Numbered from the stretch's first letter, positions 37,425-54,197 are shown. The stretch is 64,000 bases of DNA from Gaertneriomyces semiglobifer (GCA_025558075.1 JAHLKF010000015.1:124001-188000), one strand, 5' to 3'. Notes: generated by a model from the letters alone, not told the origin. A program made the numbers and translations.

Positions 37425-37971
37425 ATGCCTGCCAGTATTATCATCAGGAAGGCGCAACCGGGTGATGAATCCCTGATTCTTAAATTTGTACGAGAGCTCG
37501 CCATCTATGAAAAGGCAGAAGACAAGGTGAAGGCCACTGAGGAGCACTATCGAAAGACAATCTTTGAGAAACACTTCGCCCATGTTGTTTTCGCATGCCA
37601 AGATGGAAAGGAAGTTGGAATGGCATTGTATTTCTTCAACTACGTGAGTGAATGCGACCGACTTGCGCCTAGTGTCGCAAAGTACTAACCCAGAAGCTAA
37701 GTCTACATGGGAGGGAAAACCCGGCCTTTACTTGGAGGACTTAATGGTATCACAGGATGCCCGGGCCAACGGTGTTGGGACGGCGTTGCTGAGACATCTC
37801 GCAAAAACCGCGGTGGAAATGGATTGCGCACGAGTGGAATGGATGGCGCTTGATTGGAACACCCCGGCGATAGACTTTTATGTACACAAGGTGAAGGCTA
37901 AGGTTCTCGACGAGTGGTCAACATTCCGGTTGGACGGCCAGGCTCTCCTCGATTTTGCAAGCACAGACTAA
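37425..37971 (+). CDS. GNAT acetyltransferase, diamine acetyltransferase (SAT1)-like
   Basis: Exons 37425-37643 and 37702-37971 give 162 aa, the length of spermidine/spermine N1-acetyltransferases. Motifs are IIIRKAQPGD at the start, FVRELAIYEKAEDKV, GMALYFFNYSTWEGKPGLYLEDLMV across the splice, and the acetyl-CoA loop RANGVGTALL. The C-terminal WNTPAIDFY is also typical. SAT1-type enzymes acetylate polyamines or related thialysine substrates in the cytosol; the actual substrate is inferred. The second exon uses a TAAG acceptor preceded by a CTAAC branch site, chosen because it alone preserves the conserved NYSTWEG block. Confidence 0.88.
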
Positions 37972-38031
37972 CCGATGGGTACCAAGCGGCGTATCTCCAA
38001 TCATATCTGATCCATGCCCGGCGACTCAACC

Positions 38032-40290
38032 TTAGATAGATTCGCTTGTGGTAGCACTATCCATGCTTTCTATGATTGGAATAATCTCATCCCATACTTT
38101 GATGCCCTGTAGATAGAATAGGTAAGCTTATATAGGAATGTCCGCGAACAGAGAGAGCGTTCACCTTTTGATGAAACTCCATCTGACTTTCCGTGTAATC
38201 TCGCAGGAATTCTTTAAAATCGATAATTTTTCCCTGTTGAAATAGGTCTAGTTCTTTGATGACCTCGTGAGAAAACGCAGCTGAAATTTCACTACTCTGC
38301 TCAGCCGCCTCCCGCAACTATGACCGATGTGTCAGTCGGTGACTTGCTTCCACATGGGTGTGCGTTGAAAGGAGACGAATACCTCTGATATTCTCGCCTC
38401 GAGCTTATGTAACTTGGTTTGTCGCGCTTGCTCATGGTTAACATTACGAAAGTCATTGTACTTGTCCTTGATGAACCCGGCAATGCCACCGCCGTTACGC
38501 CCTTGGAGAGTACGGTCACGATCAGCCGTGTAGTTCTCGAGGTATCCTTCCAACTCTTCATAGTCGACTTGCTTCTGGTCACGCAATTTCAAAACTTCCT
38601 GATCGACGCACGGTAAACGTAAGTGTCCTCTCTAGGTATGAACGCATGTGGTCCTCACCTTAACCGATTGACAATATGCAGCGTATTCTTGTACACCGCC
38701 GACAAATGTCATTTCGTCACGCTCGGACCTCTCCTTCATTAACGTACAGATCTTTCGTAAGCTTTCAGAGGCATCTGCCAAAGGGTCTGTTATTTGAGTC
38801 TCCATATCTCCCAGGGTGCGCATGCACTGCGCGAATTCGAGAGTGTCACGCTCAAGTTCTATATACCGTGATTAGAATTTGCGCCAATGGCACCAAAGGA
38901 AAAGCTCAAGGCCAGTACCATGCTGTTGCCTTAAGAGTTTCGTATGTAGTTTCTCAACTGTATTGAGGTTATCTTCAAACTTTTCCACAGACTCTTTGAA
39001 CTCTAAGAACCGCTCGTCGGGCTTGCGGACTTTCGCGAATGCATTGATAAAGGCGTCGCTGATGTTTTCGAAGACATGGCTATCGCGGCTTTTTGTCGAC
39101 GACAAATCGGAACTGACCAAGTCACCTGTTTCCAAAAACCGTCTCAAGGCCTTGCTGGTTTGCAGTATAGGATGGCGCGAGAGACGATCCATGTATGTTT
39201 GAAGCGATAGTCGCCGTTTTTCAATAAATTCAGGGCTGAAACGGTCACCCGTAATATATTCTGCGCGATATGGTTAGCAAGCGTAATAAGATTGGAATGG
39301 TAAAGCTGGGCAACAAGTACCCATCCGATGTTTGCCTGGCAAGGGCGGGATGATTACTGCCGGAAAGTCTTCGGTTAGTGTCTTATTAAGCCAAACGAAG
39401 TCTTGAAACCGCCGTCGTGACGACATCTCTGCCCTCGGAAAGGAGTCCAGCAGCGTCTATGAAACAACAGTATGAGCATGCATTCGAAAGCGCCTTCAAC
39501 TGCTCAGCTGTACCTTTGTTGTTACGGCGTATGATACGAATGCACTCGACCCTTCACCGTGCTTCTCAGGGTCGCTAATTGATATCCTCAGAGCATCATT
39601 AGAGTTAAGGGAAAATGATGTTAATGCGGGGCCTTGTACAATGTGCTTGTTGGGGGCCAGGCATTCCTGTTCATAACCTCCTAGATAATCCACGATCACC
39701 CCATGATCCGTCAAGAATTTGGTACCTTGGCAGGCGGCAATAAAGTTTGGCGGCTCCTTAACCCCCATCACTACTCTGCTGATATTAGCTTCCACAATTC
39801 TCTGAGCGCATGGTACATTTCCCGAAAGGCGCTCGCCACAGGGTTCCATGGTGGTGTACATTGTGGCGCCATCAGCGAGCGAGAGAACAGATAGCTTCAG
39901 GAGGCAGCATTCCTCTGCATGCGTGTTTCCGGGAAGCTCGCGGGAAAATCCAGTCGCAAGTACTTGCCCGGACGAGGATACCAGCACGGCGCCGACACAA
40001 TAAGCGGTGGGGACAGGCTGCGACAACCGCGCCTGAGATATGGCCATCTCCATATACTTCCCGTCAAATGCAGAGTCATCCCTATACAAATCACTGCTGT
40101 CCGGTTGAGTCTGGTGAACCGATGCGAAGCCCGAACTAGAGGAAGCCTGTCAAAAAATGCGGAAGTTAGACGCCGAGTACCGCCTCCTTTCAGCTGTGAC
40201 ACCGACCCCCTCATTTACGGTTAGAGGATTGGCAGTCTCCCACGGCACATCTTTGTAGTCATCGTTGCCCCCAATGTAGACTTCCTCCAT
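38032..40290 (-). CDS. Fusion of RIB2/DRAP-type deaminase and sorting nexin Snx4/Atg24
   Basis: About nine exons from ATG 40290 (exon 1 to 40219, exon 2 40146-39514) to the stop at 38032. Exon 2 alone carries a complete zinc deaminase domain. It has HAE at about residues 100-102 and PC-X9-C with cysteines at about 127 and 137 (MEPCGERLSGNVPCAQR), in the style of fungal diaminohydroxyphosphoribosylaminopyrimidine deaminase. The same frame runs directly into the PX domain (RISISDPEKHGEGSSAFVSYAV). Later exons supply RRRFQDFVWLNKTL, YITGDRFSPEFIEKRR and a BAR region (LQGRNGGGIAGFIKDKYND). Snx4 sorts endosomal cargo and serves selective autophagy. No stop, ATG or plausible intron separates the two parts. 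The 24-residue N-terminus is acidic. Confidence 0.85.
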
Positions 40291-40440
40291 GGCGGTTGTC
40301 AGTACTTAGTGGCCGCTGTGGAAAGCCTGACAGCGACCGACCGCGCGTGTTCTCGGTTTTTAACTTGCAGCCTCGGCCGACAAACCCGACGTACAGTGAA
40401 GCGTACATATGGTATACTTCTAGACAAGGTAGTGGAAGAG

Positions 40441-42419
40441 ATGTACTGCCGTTCATGCCTGGCTTTGGTAGGCCGGAAGGCACCGCCTGCAACCCATGCG
40501 ATTGCGCCTGCGCTCTCTCAGCCCCTGCGCTTGCCTTCAAGAACTGTTACTACTTCAGGGACACAAAGCAGACTATCACATGGAACTCGAAGGAAGAGAT
40601 ATATGCTTGATGTTATCAAGGGAAATATTCCCGCAAAGATGAAAGCCGAACCAACGGCAGAACAGGAAGATCGTATGAAGGACCCGCTGATCACAACTAC
40701 ACCACAGAACGTCCTGTCCGAAGAGACAATGCATTGGTACAATGATCCGTACAAGCTGGGGGAGTATGTACGGAAGCAGATGCAAAAGTCGGACACTGAC
40801 GACATGAGAATATACGAGCTTGTCAAGCGACATAAAGGCGCGGGAAACGATGTAGTATGGAGTATTTTGATAAAAGCCTTAGGAAAAAGGGGTAACCTTA
40901 AGCTGGCGCTTCATTGTTTCCGAACGGTATGAAGCTATTATTTGAGGCTGCTGACTTTGTAGCACATCAGTAATGGCTTTCACAGATGAAGAACAGACAT
41001 ATGACACCTACTCCACAATGCTATACCTCGGTACTCAATTCAATTGCGATTGCGATGGGAAAGCCCAGCACAGATACGCAGAAGAAGGTCGAGCTACTCA
41101 ACAATGCCTCTGGCATATGGATGGAAATCAAGGTACCAAACATCATACACTTTAACACCATGCTGCGCATATGCCGGGCTGCGTGTAACTCGGGCGGATG
41201 GGAGGCGGCCTCGGACCTCGTAGAGCAATTAATCCCCAGGGATTTGCCTATCAAATCTTTCAAACCTGGACTTCGCGGTAAGTTGGTTCCGGATGCAACT
41301 ACGTTTACCATCATGCTGGGTATATGCGCCGCACGGGGTGGAGTGGAATCCGGTACGATGGCGATCCAGATTTGGGAGCAGATCAAGAAAATTCTTGAGC
41401 ATTCGCAAAAAGGTGGAGTGTATGCATCGTTTGCTGTGGATTCTCCGCTACTCCGGAGTATGCTCGTTGCTTGTATACGCAGTGGCAGCAAGGAGCACGC
41501 CGAGTATGCTCTTCGCCTCTGCAAGGAATGGCTGGCATTACCTGTTGAAGTGGGGGTTTCCAAGAATGATTCCACTCCTGTGGATATTCAACAGGCGCGG
41601 CTACCGCTATCGACGCCGATCCTGAGCATCATGATGCAGGTCGCTGCTGCCTTGCGTAATCGAGAGCTTGCGCTTTACTGGTTCGACTTTGTTACCAAGA
41701 CTCAAAATGTCATTGCGGACGCAGAATGTTACCGAGTCTTGATCATGATGCTCTTATCTGAAGGCGATTTTGATACGGCATGGAAATTCGCAGCCTCTAG
41801 CGAACCTAAAGAGGTGGAATATACGCTCTGGGTTGTCACCACTGCGTTGCATAAAAGAGCAGCCCCTAGCCAGCTATGGCTCCAGCGCGCACAAGCAATT
41901 GGACAGGATGCGTCGCAACTTCTTTTAAGGCAACGTAGCAAACGTGATTCGGTCATTGTGCCTGGCGAAGTGACAAACATCTCAAAGAGATCAGACATTT
42001 TGGACATTCGGAGCGTAGTCAATGTTATCGAAGTTTTGGCCGCTACCGATGCACATTTGGAAGCATGGGAGGTTCTCAAAAATGAGAAACACAGGCTTTT
42101 GACACTCACTCACAATATTCTTCGGTCAACATCAACGAAAGGAGGTGCAACGAGGTCGGATGGTTTACTAACAGCTCCACCCGTTACGGTCAACAAAAGA
42201 AGGTCAGACGACATGCGAGCTCGTGTACGGGCATTGAATCTGGGGATGACAGTTTGTGCGGACGTACTTAAGCTTAGATTGGACGAAGACACTCGGCGGG
42301 AGGTGGAGCTGTTTCAGGAAGAGGTTCGTGAACTGTTGACTCAGAAAAGCGGGGTGCAAGCCAAACCGCAACGAAATCGTGGTAAGCAGATGCAGCAGCA
42401 GCGGCAGATAGACCATTAG
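40441..42419 (+). CDS. Pentatricopeptide-repeat protein, probably mitochondrial
   Basis: Exons 40441-40926 and 40986-42419 give 639 aa. The first 40 residues are rich in Arg, Ala and Ser with few acids, as in a mitochondrial presequence. Helical hairpin repeats follow, for example VWSILIKALGKRGNLKLALHCF, YTSVLNSIAIAMG, IHFNTMLRICRAACNSGGWE and YRVLIMMLLSEGDFDTAW. These are PPR motifs, whose proteins bind specific organellar RNAs in processing or translation. The exact member cannot be named. The C-terminal 60 residues are basic and Gln-rich. The gene starts 150 bp from the divergent deaminase-SNX4 gene, so the two may share a promoter. Confidence 0.82.
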
Positions 42420-42599
42420 ATATGTTATTTCATTTAATTATATAGTGAAATTCCGTCGCCTATGAAGGCACTCCGTACAGCTAGCGAGCAATTTACGCCC
42501 TGAAAAATGGTTGTGTTGCGGGGAAGCGGCTTTTAGGTCGTTGCAGCTGTTACGTTTGCAAAGCTTGATCGTCATTTGCTCACATCAGGTCCTGCCACA

Positions 42600-42746
42600 C
42601 CCAGATGTCATAGACCGTGCTTTGGGCGTTTCCGCAACAAGAACTATTTCTTCTATGAGTTGCTTTTGACTGTTGCTTTCCGCAATGGCCATCTCTCAGT
42701 GGTAGAGTACTTGGTTGAAAATGGAGCCGTGAGAATATCCTCGTAG
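42600..42746 (+). pseudogene. Ankyrin-repeat relic
   Basis: One frame reads a clear ankyrin unit, LLTVAFRNGHLSVVEYLVENGA, ending at a TAG at 42744-42746. There is no start codon or convincing splice partner, and the following sequence is not ankyrin-like. It appears to be the remains of an ankyrin gene. An ankyrin-type gene also sits at 59.4-60.0 kb, so the family is present in this genome. Confidence 0.55.
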
Positions 42747-43153
42747 ACTTATCGAGACCCTTCGGAATCTCGAACATGGGAATAATTTTTGCACAGAATA
42801 ATCAGATGGATGCCTTTTTTGATATATCATCAGAGAGACTTTCTTACGGGGATCAGTAGAGCTTCGGACAGGCCAACGCAGCGCGCATGGGGAACTTTGT
42901 CGTTCCATTGGCAGAAACGGGGCAGTTTGGTCCTGATCACACAGCAGGATGTTGACAACGTATTTCTTTTTAGTGTGCTATCGCGCAAGTGCGGCTGCAC
43001 AGGGCGCAACTGTCTGGCTCGTCAGCGGAACTAGTTGCCCAGTTGCTTATGCCCTTTTTTGTCTTGGAAAAACACACAGTCATATTTTATCCGTTGATTG
43101 TGGTTGGAGAGGAGCTGGACCTTCTCTCCCGAAAACTGAGCACTGCAGTGGAA

Positions 43154-43219
43154 CTTGAACGGAAAAGATATGGCACGAGTACTACTCCAAAGGTACTCCA
43201 AATATCTTTTCCGTCCAAG
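43154..43219. repeat. 66-bp imperfect stem-loop
   Basis: The arm CTTGAACGGAAAAGATAT (43154-43171) is the reverse complement of 43202-43219 at 17 of 18 positions. The 30-nt spacer has its own smaller pairing, GAGTAC with GTACTC. The arms lie inside non-coding sequence. It could be a mobile-element relic, a structured RNA or a terminator-like element. Confidence 0.6.
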
Positions 43220-43883
43220 GGGCAACGGCTAACCTGGCTGGAATCAGGAGATCATGCTCCAACCAAGTCTGCTGATAGATGGAGCACAGAGGCAGGTTGC
43301 ATTCCGTGAACGCGCGACACCAGCTTGGTCGCGAAAGATGAATCTGCCGTCTACCCCCATCAAACGTGAAGATCGACGACCACAGGCCATGCGTAAAGTG
43401 AGTGTGCCGCGCGCACGATCAAAAAGTGGTCGTGCAGCAACAAGAAAAGCCCTGGGGCGGAGTCTCCTTGTACTGAAAAGAATCGCGATATGGAGTTAAC
43501 AAGACATATGCTGTAGCACTAACGCAAGAAGGTGAGGTATGCTGTCCTAAGCAAGAGTCTAAATCAAGGCACGACCACAGGCTATAACACTTGAAACCGC
43601 CCCCCCGCAGGGTGAGAGCGATGATGTGGAGAGTGCAGAAAAGTGAAAACTTATAGCGCCCGGCGGGGTGAGAGATGCCGAAACGCCGCCCTCAAGCTCA
43701 CCCTACTCTATCAGTCTCTGCAGAACCAGTTCCCCTCGTAAAATCCAACGAGAACAGCGCGACGTCCCTTTGTCGAAAACAGTTGGCTTACGCCATCAAC
43801 ACGCGTCAAAGTCCGCCATTGCTCGCTTCCACAGCACATCTTGGCCATCCTAAAAGCTCGTCTGAGTCTGCTGGAAAACTAGA

Positions 43884-46794
<2,911 letters not shown>

Positions 46795-46894
46795 TTCCAC
46801 TCGGACTATATACATCGCTTGTTGCTGGCCTCGAGGGATCACACTAAGTTCGGTAGCCCGCCAACCATGAGGAGACCCGCACCGGTTCGTTAAA

Positions 46895-49244
<2,350 letters not shown>

Positions 49245-49581
49245 CGTTGCCGACCTTTTTCGCAATACCACCGACACTACAAAGTCATGCAGAGTATTTC
49301 CGTTCCCGCGATGACTGCAAACGCCGTAGTAGTGCTATTTAATGCTGGAACACGGACAACCCGCCCGACATCGCTCACGTAAACGCTGACATAATACGCC
49401 ACGTGACCTTTCGGTCCTCGTCGAGCGTCGTCTCAAATCGGCAGGCCCTTTTAACTGTTCGGTTTTTCTTTTTTACAAGATATTATCAGAGAGACTCATC
49501 GGACCTCCCTGTCATAACGCACGTCGTTCGAGCTTGCTGCTTTCGATACGGCAACGTTAAACCCCGCGATCATCAACCAGG

Positions 49582-50724
49582 ATGTCCACTTTTCAAAAGG
49601 TACTTGTCCTGCACGCCGTGTTCGGAACAAATATGAGACGAGAAATTTTAGAGTATGATGTGAAATGATGGTTTATCGAGATGGCAGAGGAATGGAGTTG
49701 AGCTTTTTTGGATATGGATCTCAAGTTCGTGAAACTCCATGTCTCAATGGACATGTGGTCAATTCGATGTGGACCGGTGCGGATCCGACAATTTAGGCTA
49801 CCGTCCTGGCGTCAAGGTACCGGTTGAAAAAATGATGATTTCCACTCCGGACGATTGGACTTGTTAGAAGATATTCAATACCCAACGCGGAGCCTTGTTC
49901 GCTCACATAACGCCTGCTACTACCGTTGAATATGTACGCGGAGAGTGCTGACTCAGAGCCTCCAACGGATCACTCGTCATCGTTGACAGCAATTACCGCG
50001 AATCTTGATAGGACAGTTTTGATGAGAACAGTATGCTGACCTTGATGTTTGCATTTGCAGGAGGTCGTCATTGACGGCAAAGGTCATCTGCTCGGTCGGT
50101 TGGCTTCAATCGTCGCCAAGCAGCTTCTTAACGGTCAAAAGGTCACCGTCGTGCGTGCCGAGGAGATCAACATTACCGGTCCCTTTTTCCGTAACAAGCG
50201 TAAGTGTTTGCTGCAAAGCAGATTTTCCCACCAGCAACACGAACTAATTATTCCGTGTGCCTCGAACTTCAGTGAAGTACATGGCTTTCCTCCGCAAGCG
50301 TTGCATTGTTAACCCCGCTCGCGGTGTTTTCCACTTCCGCGCTCCTTCTCGCATTTTCTGGCGCACTGTCCGCGGAATGGTCCCCCACAAGACTCCCCGT
50401 GGAGCTGCCGCTCTTGAGCGCCTGAAGGTCTTTGAAGGTGTTCCCCCACCTTACGACAGAAAGAAGCGCATGGTGGTTCCCCAGGCCTTGCGCGTACTTC
50501 GCCTTTCTCCCGGTCGCAAGTTCACAGTGTTGAAGCGTATCTCCAGTGAGTTTGGTTGGAAGTACCAAGATGTGGTTGCCCGCCTCGAAGAGAAGCGTAA
50601 GACCAAGTCTAAGGCCTACTACGAGAAGAAGAAGGCTCTTCTCCGTATTCGCGTCCAAGCTGAGAAGAAGGTCGCCGGTCAGCTTACGGCTGAGAAGCAA
50701 ACTCTTGCCGCCGCCGGTTATTAG
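49582..50724 (+). CDS. RPL16: 60S ribosomal protein uL13 (L13a/L16)
   Basis: Exons 49582-49599, 50061-50199 and 50273-50724 give 202 aa, the family length. The first exon encodes only MSTFQK and is followed by a 461-nt intron, long for this locus but usual for ribosomal protein genes. Signatures are [32 protein letters not shown] across the second splice, [17 protein letters not shown] and [13 protein letters not shown]. The Lys/Arg-rich C-terminal helix is normal. It is a structural protein of the large cytosolic ribosomal subunit. Codon choice is strongly biased to C-ending codons, in line with high expression. Confidence 0.97.
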
Positions 50725-51226
50725 ATTTTGTAGCTATATGGGTGATGTTCGGGCGACGAGCTACAATATAGGCAGTCTCTCGATGCTCGCCGTTCTACTC
50801 AAGGCTCATCATTTCGTTGTCTTAAGACTTGCCTTGTAGCGCCGCCTGATGGGCATTAGTTCGTTATGAGTACTAAAATGTCGTAACTGTTATCTTCCAT
50901 CTATCGAAGCCACCTACACTGAGGGTGTACTTGATTGTGAGTTGGAAAGCTAAGGAGCATGGAGGCAACTGGACTGTCGGTTATGTCGGACATGTCACCA
51001 TGCGGATTGTGTTGAAGTCAAATCTGGCCAGAGACTTCCAATATGGATTGTAGCAAAACGTTCATGTCCTGGTATTGTCCACAATGCCGATGCACACTTA
51101 TTGCACGATAACGAGCTCATGCATTGAGCCAGATGGCCCTCGGCTGCAAAAATCATACATGGAAGAGGTGCTCCCCGCATTCATAGTGCTGAAATACTGT
51201 CCCTAAGTGTCACACGCCCAATTGGT
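50725..51226. other. Convergent intergenic region
   Basis: About 500 bp between the stops of uL13 and the YIPF gene. Only short frames without conservation are present, and no repeat or RNA gene is evident. Confidence 0.55.
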
Positions 51227-52244
51227 TCACTTCGTTCCATCCCCTGGTTTGCTAACATCTATCACGAATGCGAAAAACCCAAATTTGAATAGCAATGCTA
51301 GCCCGCCATGGGCTATTGCAATGACGGAAAGCACAAGCGTTGACGCCCGTTTGTCATCTGTTTGACTCAAGATAGGACGGATCGTTCGTACTTTGAACAA
51401 GACTACACAAAGGGCAACACAAAGGTTACCTTTCGCGGAGAGCACGGCGCACAGCAACGGAACGTACCTGACAGAGCAAAGGCAACGGCCACCAAGACCC
51501 AGCGAATGATGTCAGACGGGCTCACACATAGGAACTGAAAACGTTGACGTCAGGAAACCCAATCTCTTGGAGCATGTGAACAACCACTGACTAACCGATA
51601 CTGGAATCCACACGGAGAGACCGTAGCCGTACATGTTCAGGAGCTCTAGCAGATTGGCGGGGCCTTTGAAGTATTTCAGAATCCCCCATAACAGTAGCGG
51701 TAGTGCTACCACGTAAATGTACACGGTCCCAACGGCAAATGATAGTAATCTCATGTCATATTCAAAAGGTCGGTTGCTAAAGACCGCGGCGATTGATCCG
51801 GCGACAGAAGATGTAACAAAAAGCGAAAATATCACAGTGGTCGATATCCAAAAAGGTCCTACAGCATGAGAGGGCACAGAATGAGAAGTGGGATGAACAT
51901 AATCCACGTAAAGTCGACGTACCGTAGAGGTCAGGATTTGACCCCAGTGCATCAGTAAATCGTTGACGCGGAATCAGCGTCGCAAGAATACGTTGACCGA
52001 CATCTGTCGTGTTAACATTGAAATACTTTTGATAATATTCCACAGTCCAAAATCCGCCTGTGGCTTCCGGCGGCGCTGGCTGTTGCCCAAAAGCTGAAAT
52101 CATGGGTCACCATCACGTACATATCCAAACACATTCTGTAAACGCTAATATACCGGAAGAGCCGGCTGGAGCAGGTAACTGCTGTTGCTGGTTTCCAGTT
52201 CCTTGCACATTCTGTTTGTCGTCTGAAAGAACGAAGTCTGCCAT
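51227..52244 (-). CDS. Yip1-domain Golgi membrane protein (YIPF1/YIPF2 type)
   Basis: About five exons from ATG 52244 to stop 51227. The cytosolic N-terminus is Gln/Pro-rich and contains FWTVEYYQKYFNVNTTDVGQ and the signature SNPDLYGPFWISTTVIF, typical of the YIPF1/2 branch. Five hydrophobic segments follow, including LSFAVGTVYIYVVALPLLLW and LLELLNMYGYGLSVWIPVSV. The protein is short, at about 300 aa, as expected. Yip1-domain proteins bind Rab GTPases and act in ER-Golgi and Golgi traffic. The join at the N-terminal intron (LPAPAGSS to AFGQQPAPP) was fixed by frame. Confidence 0.9.
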
Positions 52245-52710
52245 TGACGAGAGGCTGAGCTCATACAACATGCCATTTCAAAACCAAGAAGAGAGCGTAC
52301 TTTGGAACTCTAAACGGGCCTCTGGAGTGTCAATCTGATTCATAGGAGATAAGGTAAATGGGGTATGCGGATCTTTTCAACAGACGACACATACTGCAGG
52401 ATCCAAATCGATGATGGTATCATAATTTGAGGCCATCTCGCAATATCAAACCTCTCACGGTTTCTGAAATTCCAGATCTCGTTGCAGCACTCTTCTGCCG
52501 TTCGTAAAGGGACAGCTGTTCAGTGTTGGTTGCTTGTCAGTGGACGAACTTGGTTCCAACGCTGTTTCGCGGCGCGCCGAGGCCTCAGGTCACGTGGATA
52601 ATTTATGTTGGGCCTGCGACATTTTACTCCAAAAAAGTTATCACTTTTAGAAAGGAGCGAACGGGCAAGAGGACACGAAACAAGAAACCGTCAAAGCCCG
52701 AAACGCAGAT
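52245..52710. other. Divergent promoter region
   Basis: About 465 bp between the starts of the YIPF gene and RPAC1. No coding sequence or repeat is supported. It probably serves both promoters. Confidence 0.5.
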
Positions 52711-54197
52711 ATGGGATCGACGTCGCAAGAGAGTGTGGATCTGATTCGAAGTAGGGTCATTCTGTACAATGACCGGGTCGCTCATGTAGGTTTTCGTTTC
52801 ACCATTTTGCATATTGCATTGTAAAAGCGTGGCTCATGTGGTGTTGCGTAGCCGTCCTCGATAGATTACCCTCATCAGTTTCCTGGGGAGGATTTGGCAT
52901 GGGATTTTGAAAAGTTCAAGCAGGTACACTTCTGTCAAGCTCAAGCTCGTCAACTGTGGAGTGACTAAAACCGTCCGTCTCAGAATTTTGATATTGTGAT
53001 ATCGTACGCCGGAAAGGATGAATTGGAGTTTGACATGATAGGGATAGACGCTGCTATAGCGAACGCTTTCCGGCGAATTCTCATTGGCGAGGTCCCTACG
53101 ATGGCCATAGAAAAGTGCTACTTTATGCAGAATACCACGTTGATGCACGACGAGATCATGGCACAAAGACTAGGACTCATTCCGATATTCGCTGATCCAA
53201 GGCAGTTTGATTTCAGAAGAGGAGGTCTGTTGCAACGTTGTGATCCGGATTGTGTCCCGCTTTAAGGATTCACCGCTCTTGCTATATAGATGCAGACCCC
53301 CCAACGGACAACAACACTATTGTTTTCAGACTGCAAGTCAAATGTTCAACGAATCCACACGCACCACCAAATGCCATCGACCCAACTGATAAATACATTA
53401 ACTCTAGCGGTACGTGCTGGTGACAAGTATCGTCGCGCAATGGTGTTGTAACATTTATCTTTAGTCTACTCTTCTGCCTTGGTGTGGGAGCCACAGGGGG
53501 ATCAAGCCGTACGCTTTAGAGAGAACCCTATTAAACCTGTTCACAACGACATTCTCATCACCAAAATGAGGCCTGGGCAAGAAATTGACGTCGAATTGCA
53601 TTGCCAAAAGGGCATTGGAAAGGAGCATGCAAAATGGTCACCAGTTGGTAAGCTCATTTAGGACAGTAGAACAGTGTCATTGGGCCGGTTCTCTGACATT
53701 GCTTCTTGCTCTCATTCAGCAACGGCATCCTATCGTCTCTTGCCTGACATTCAAATCCTAAAACCCATCACTGGAGACGATGCCTATAAGTTTCAAAAAT
53801 GCTTTCCGAAAGGCGTCATTGCTGTTGAGAAAAATGCGCAAGGTAGCTCTGTGCTTCGTTTTACTTGCACGAGGCTAGTTGCTCAGTCTAGAGGTATTGC
53901 AGGCGAGATGGAAGCCAAGGTTATAAACCCACGGAAGGACACAGTCAGCCGAGAAGCTCTGCGCCATCCGGAGTTTGAAGATAAAGTTCGATTGACTCGA
54001 GTACGAGATCACTTTATTTGTGAGTGCTTCTCGTGTTTTCAACTAACGTCCAAAGAGACTCATTTGTAACGGCGCGTGTAGTCGGCATCGAATCCGTTGG
54101 CATCTTGCCGCCTCACACGCTCTTCACTGAGGCCGCGGCGAAACTCGTCGAAAAATGCCAAGCCATCAAGTTTGCCTTAACACAAGTGTACATTTAG
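52711..54197 (+). CDS. RPC40: RNA polymerase I and III subunit RPAC1 (AC40)
   Basis: About seven exons from ATG 52711 to stop 54197. The alpha-like dimerisation core reads [26 protein letters not shown] and [18 protein letters not shown]. The insertion domain has [17 protein letters not shown] and [22 protein letters not shown]. The C-terminal part has [14 protein letters not shown] and RVRDHFI. The order matches yeast Rpc40, which pairs with AC19 to nucleate assembly of RNA polymerases I and III. The N-terminal exon ([22 protein letters not shown]) is assigned by frame and a donor at about 52786. Its junction to the block [15 protein letters not shown] is approximate. Confidence 0.93.

Larger units (their letters stand above)
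42420..43883. other. Relic-rich intergenic region between PPR gene and DRC1
   Basis: About 1.46 kb, the largest gap after the one near 5 kb. It holds a stop-interrupted ankyrin fragment (42600-42746), a 66-bp stem-loop (43154-43219) and several unanchored open frames. One, 42989-43309, has protein-like composition with the block VAQLLMPFFVLEKHTV, but has no recognised family. A basic frame follows at 43254-43499. The sequence looks like decayed genes rather than active ones. Confidence 0.55.

Noticed and set aside
49832..49951. Box C/D snoRNA in the uL13 intron
   Set aside because: Only single C and D motifs and no terminal stem; kept as a finding to check, not as a feature.
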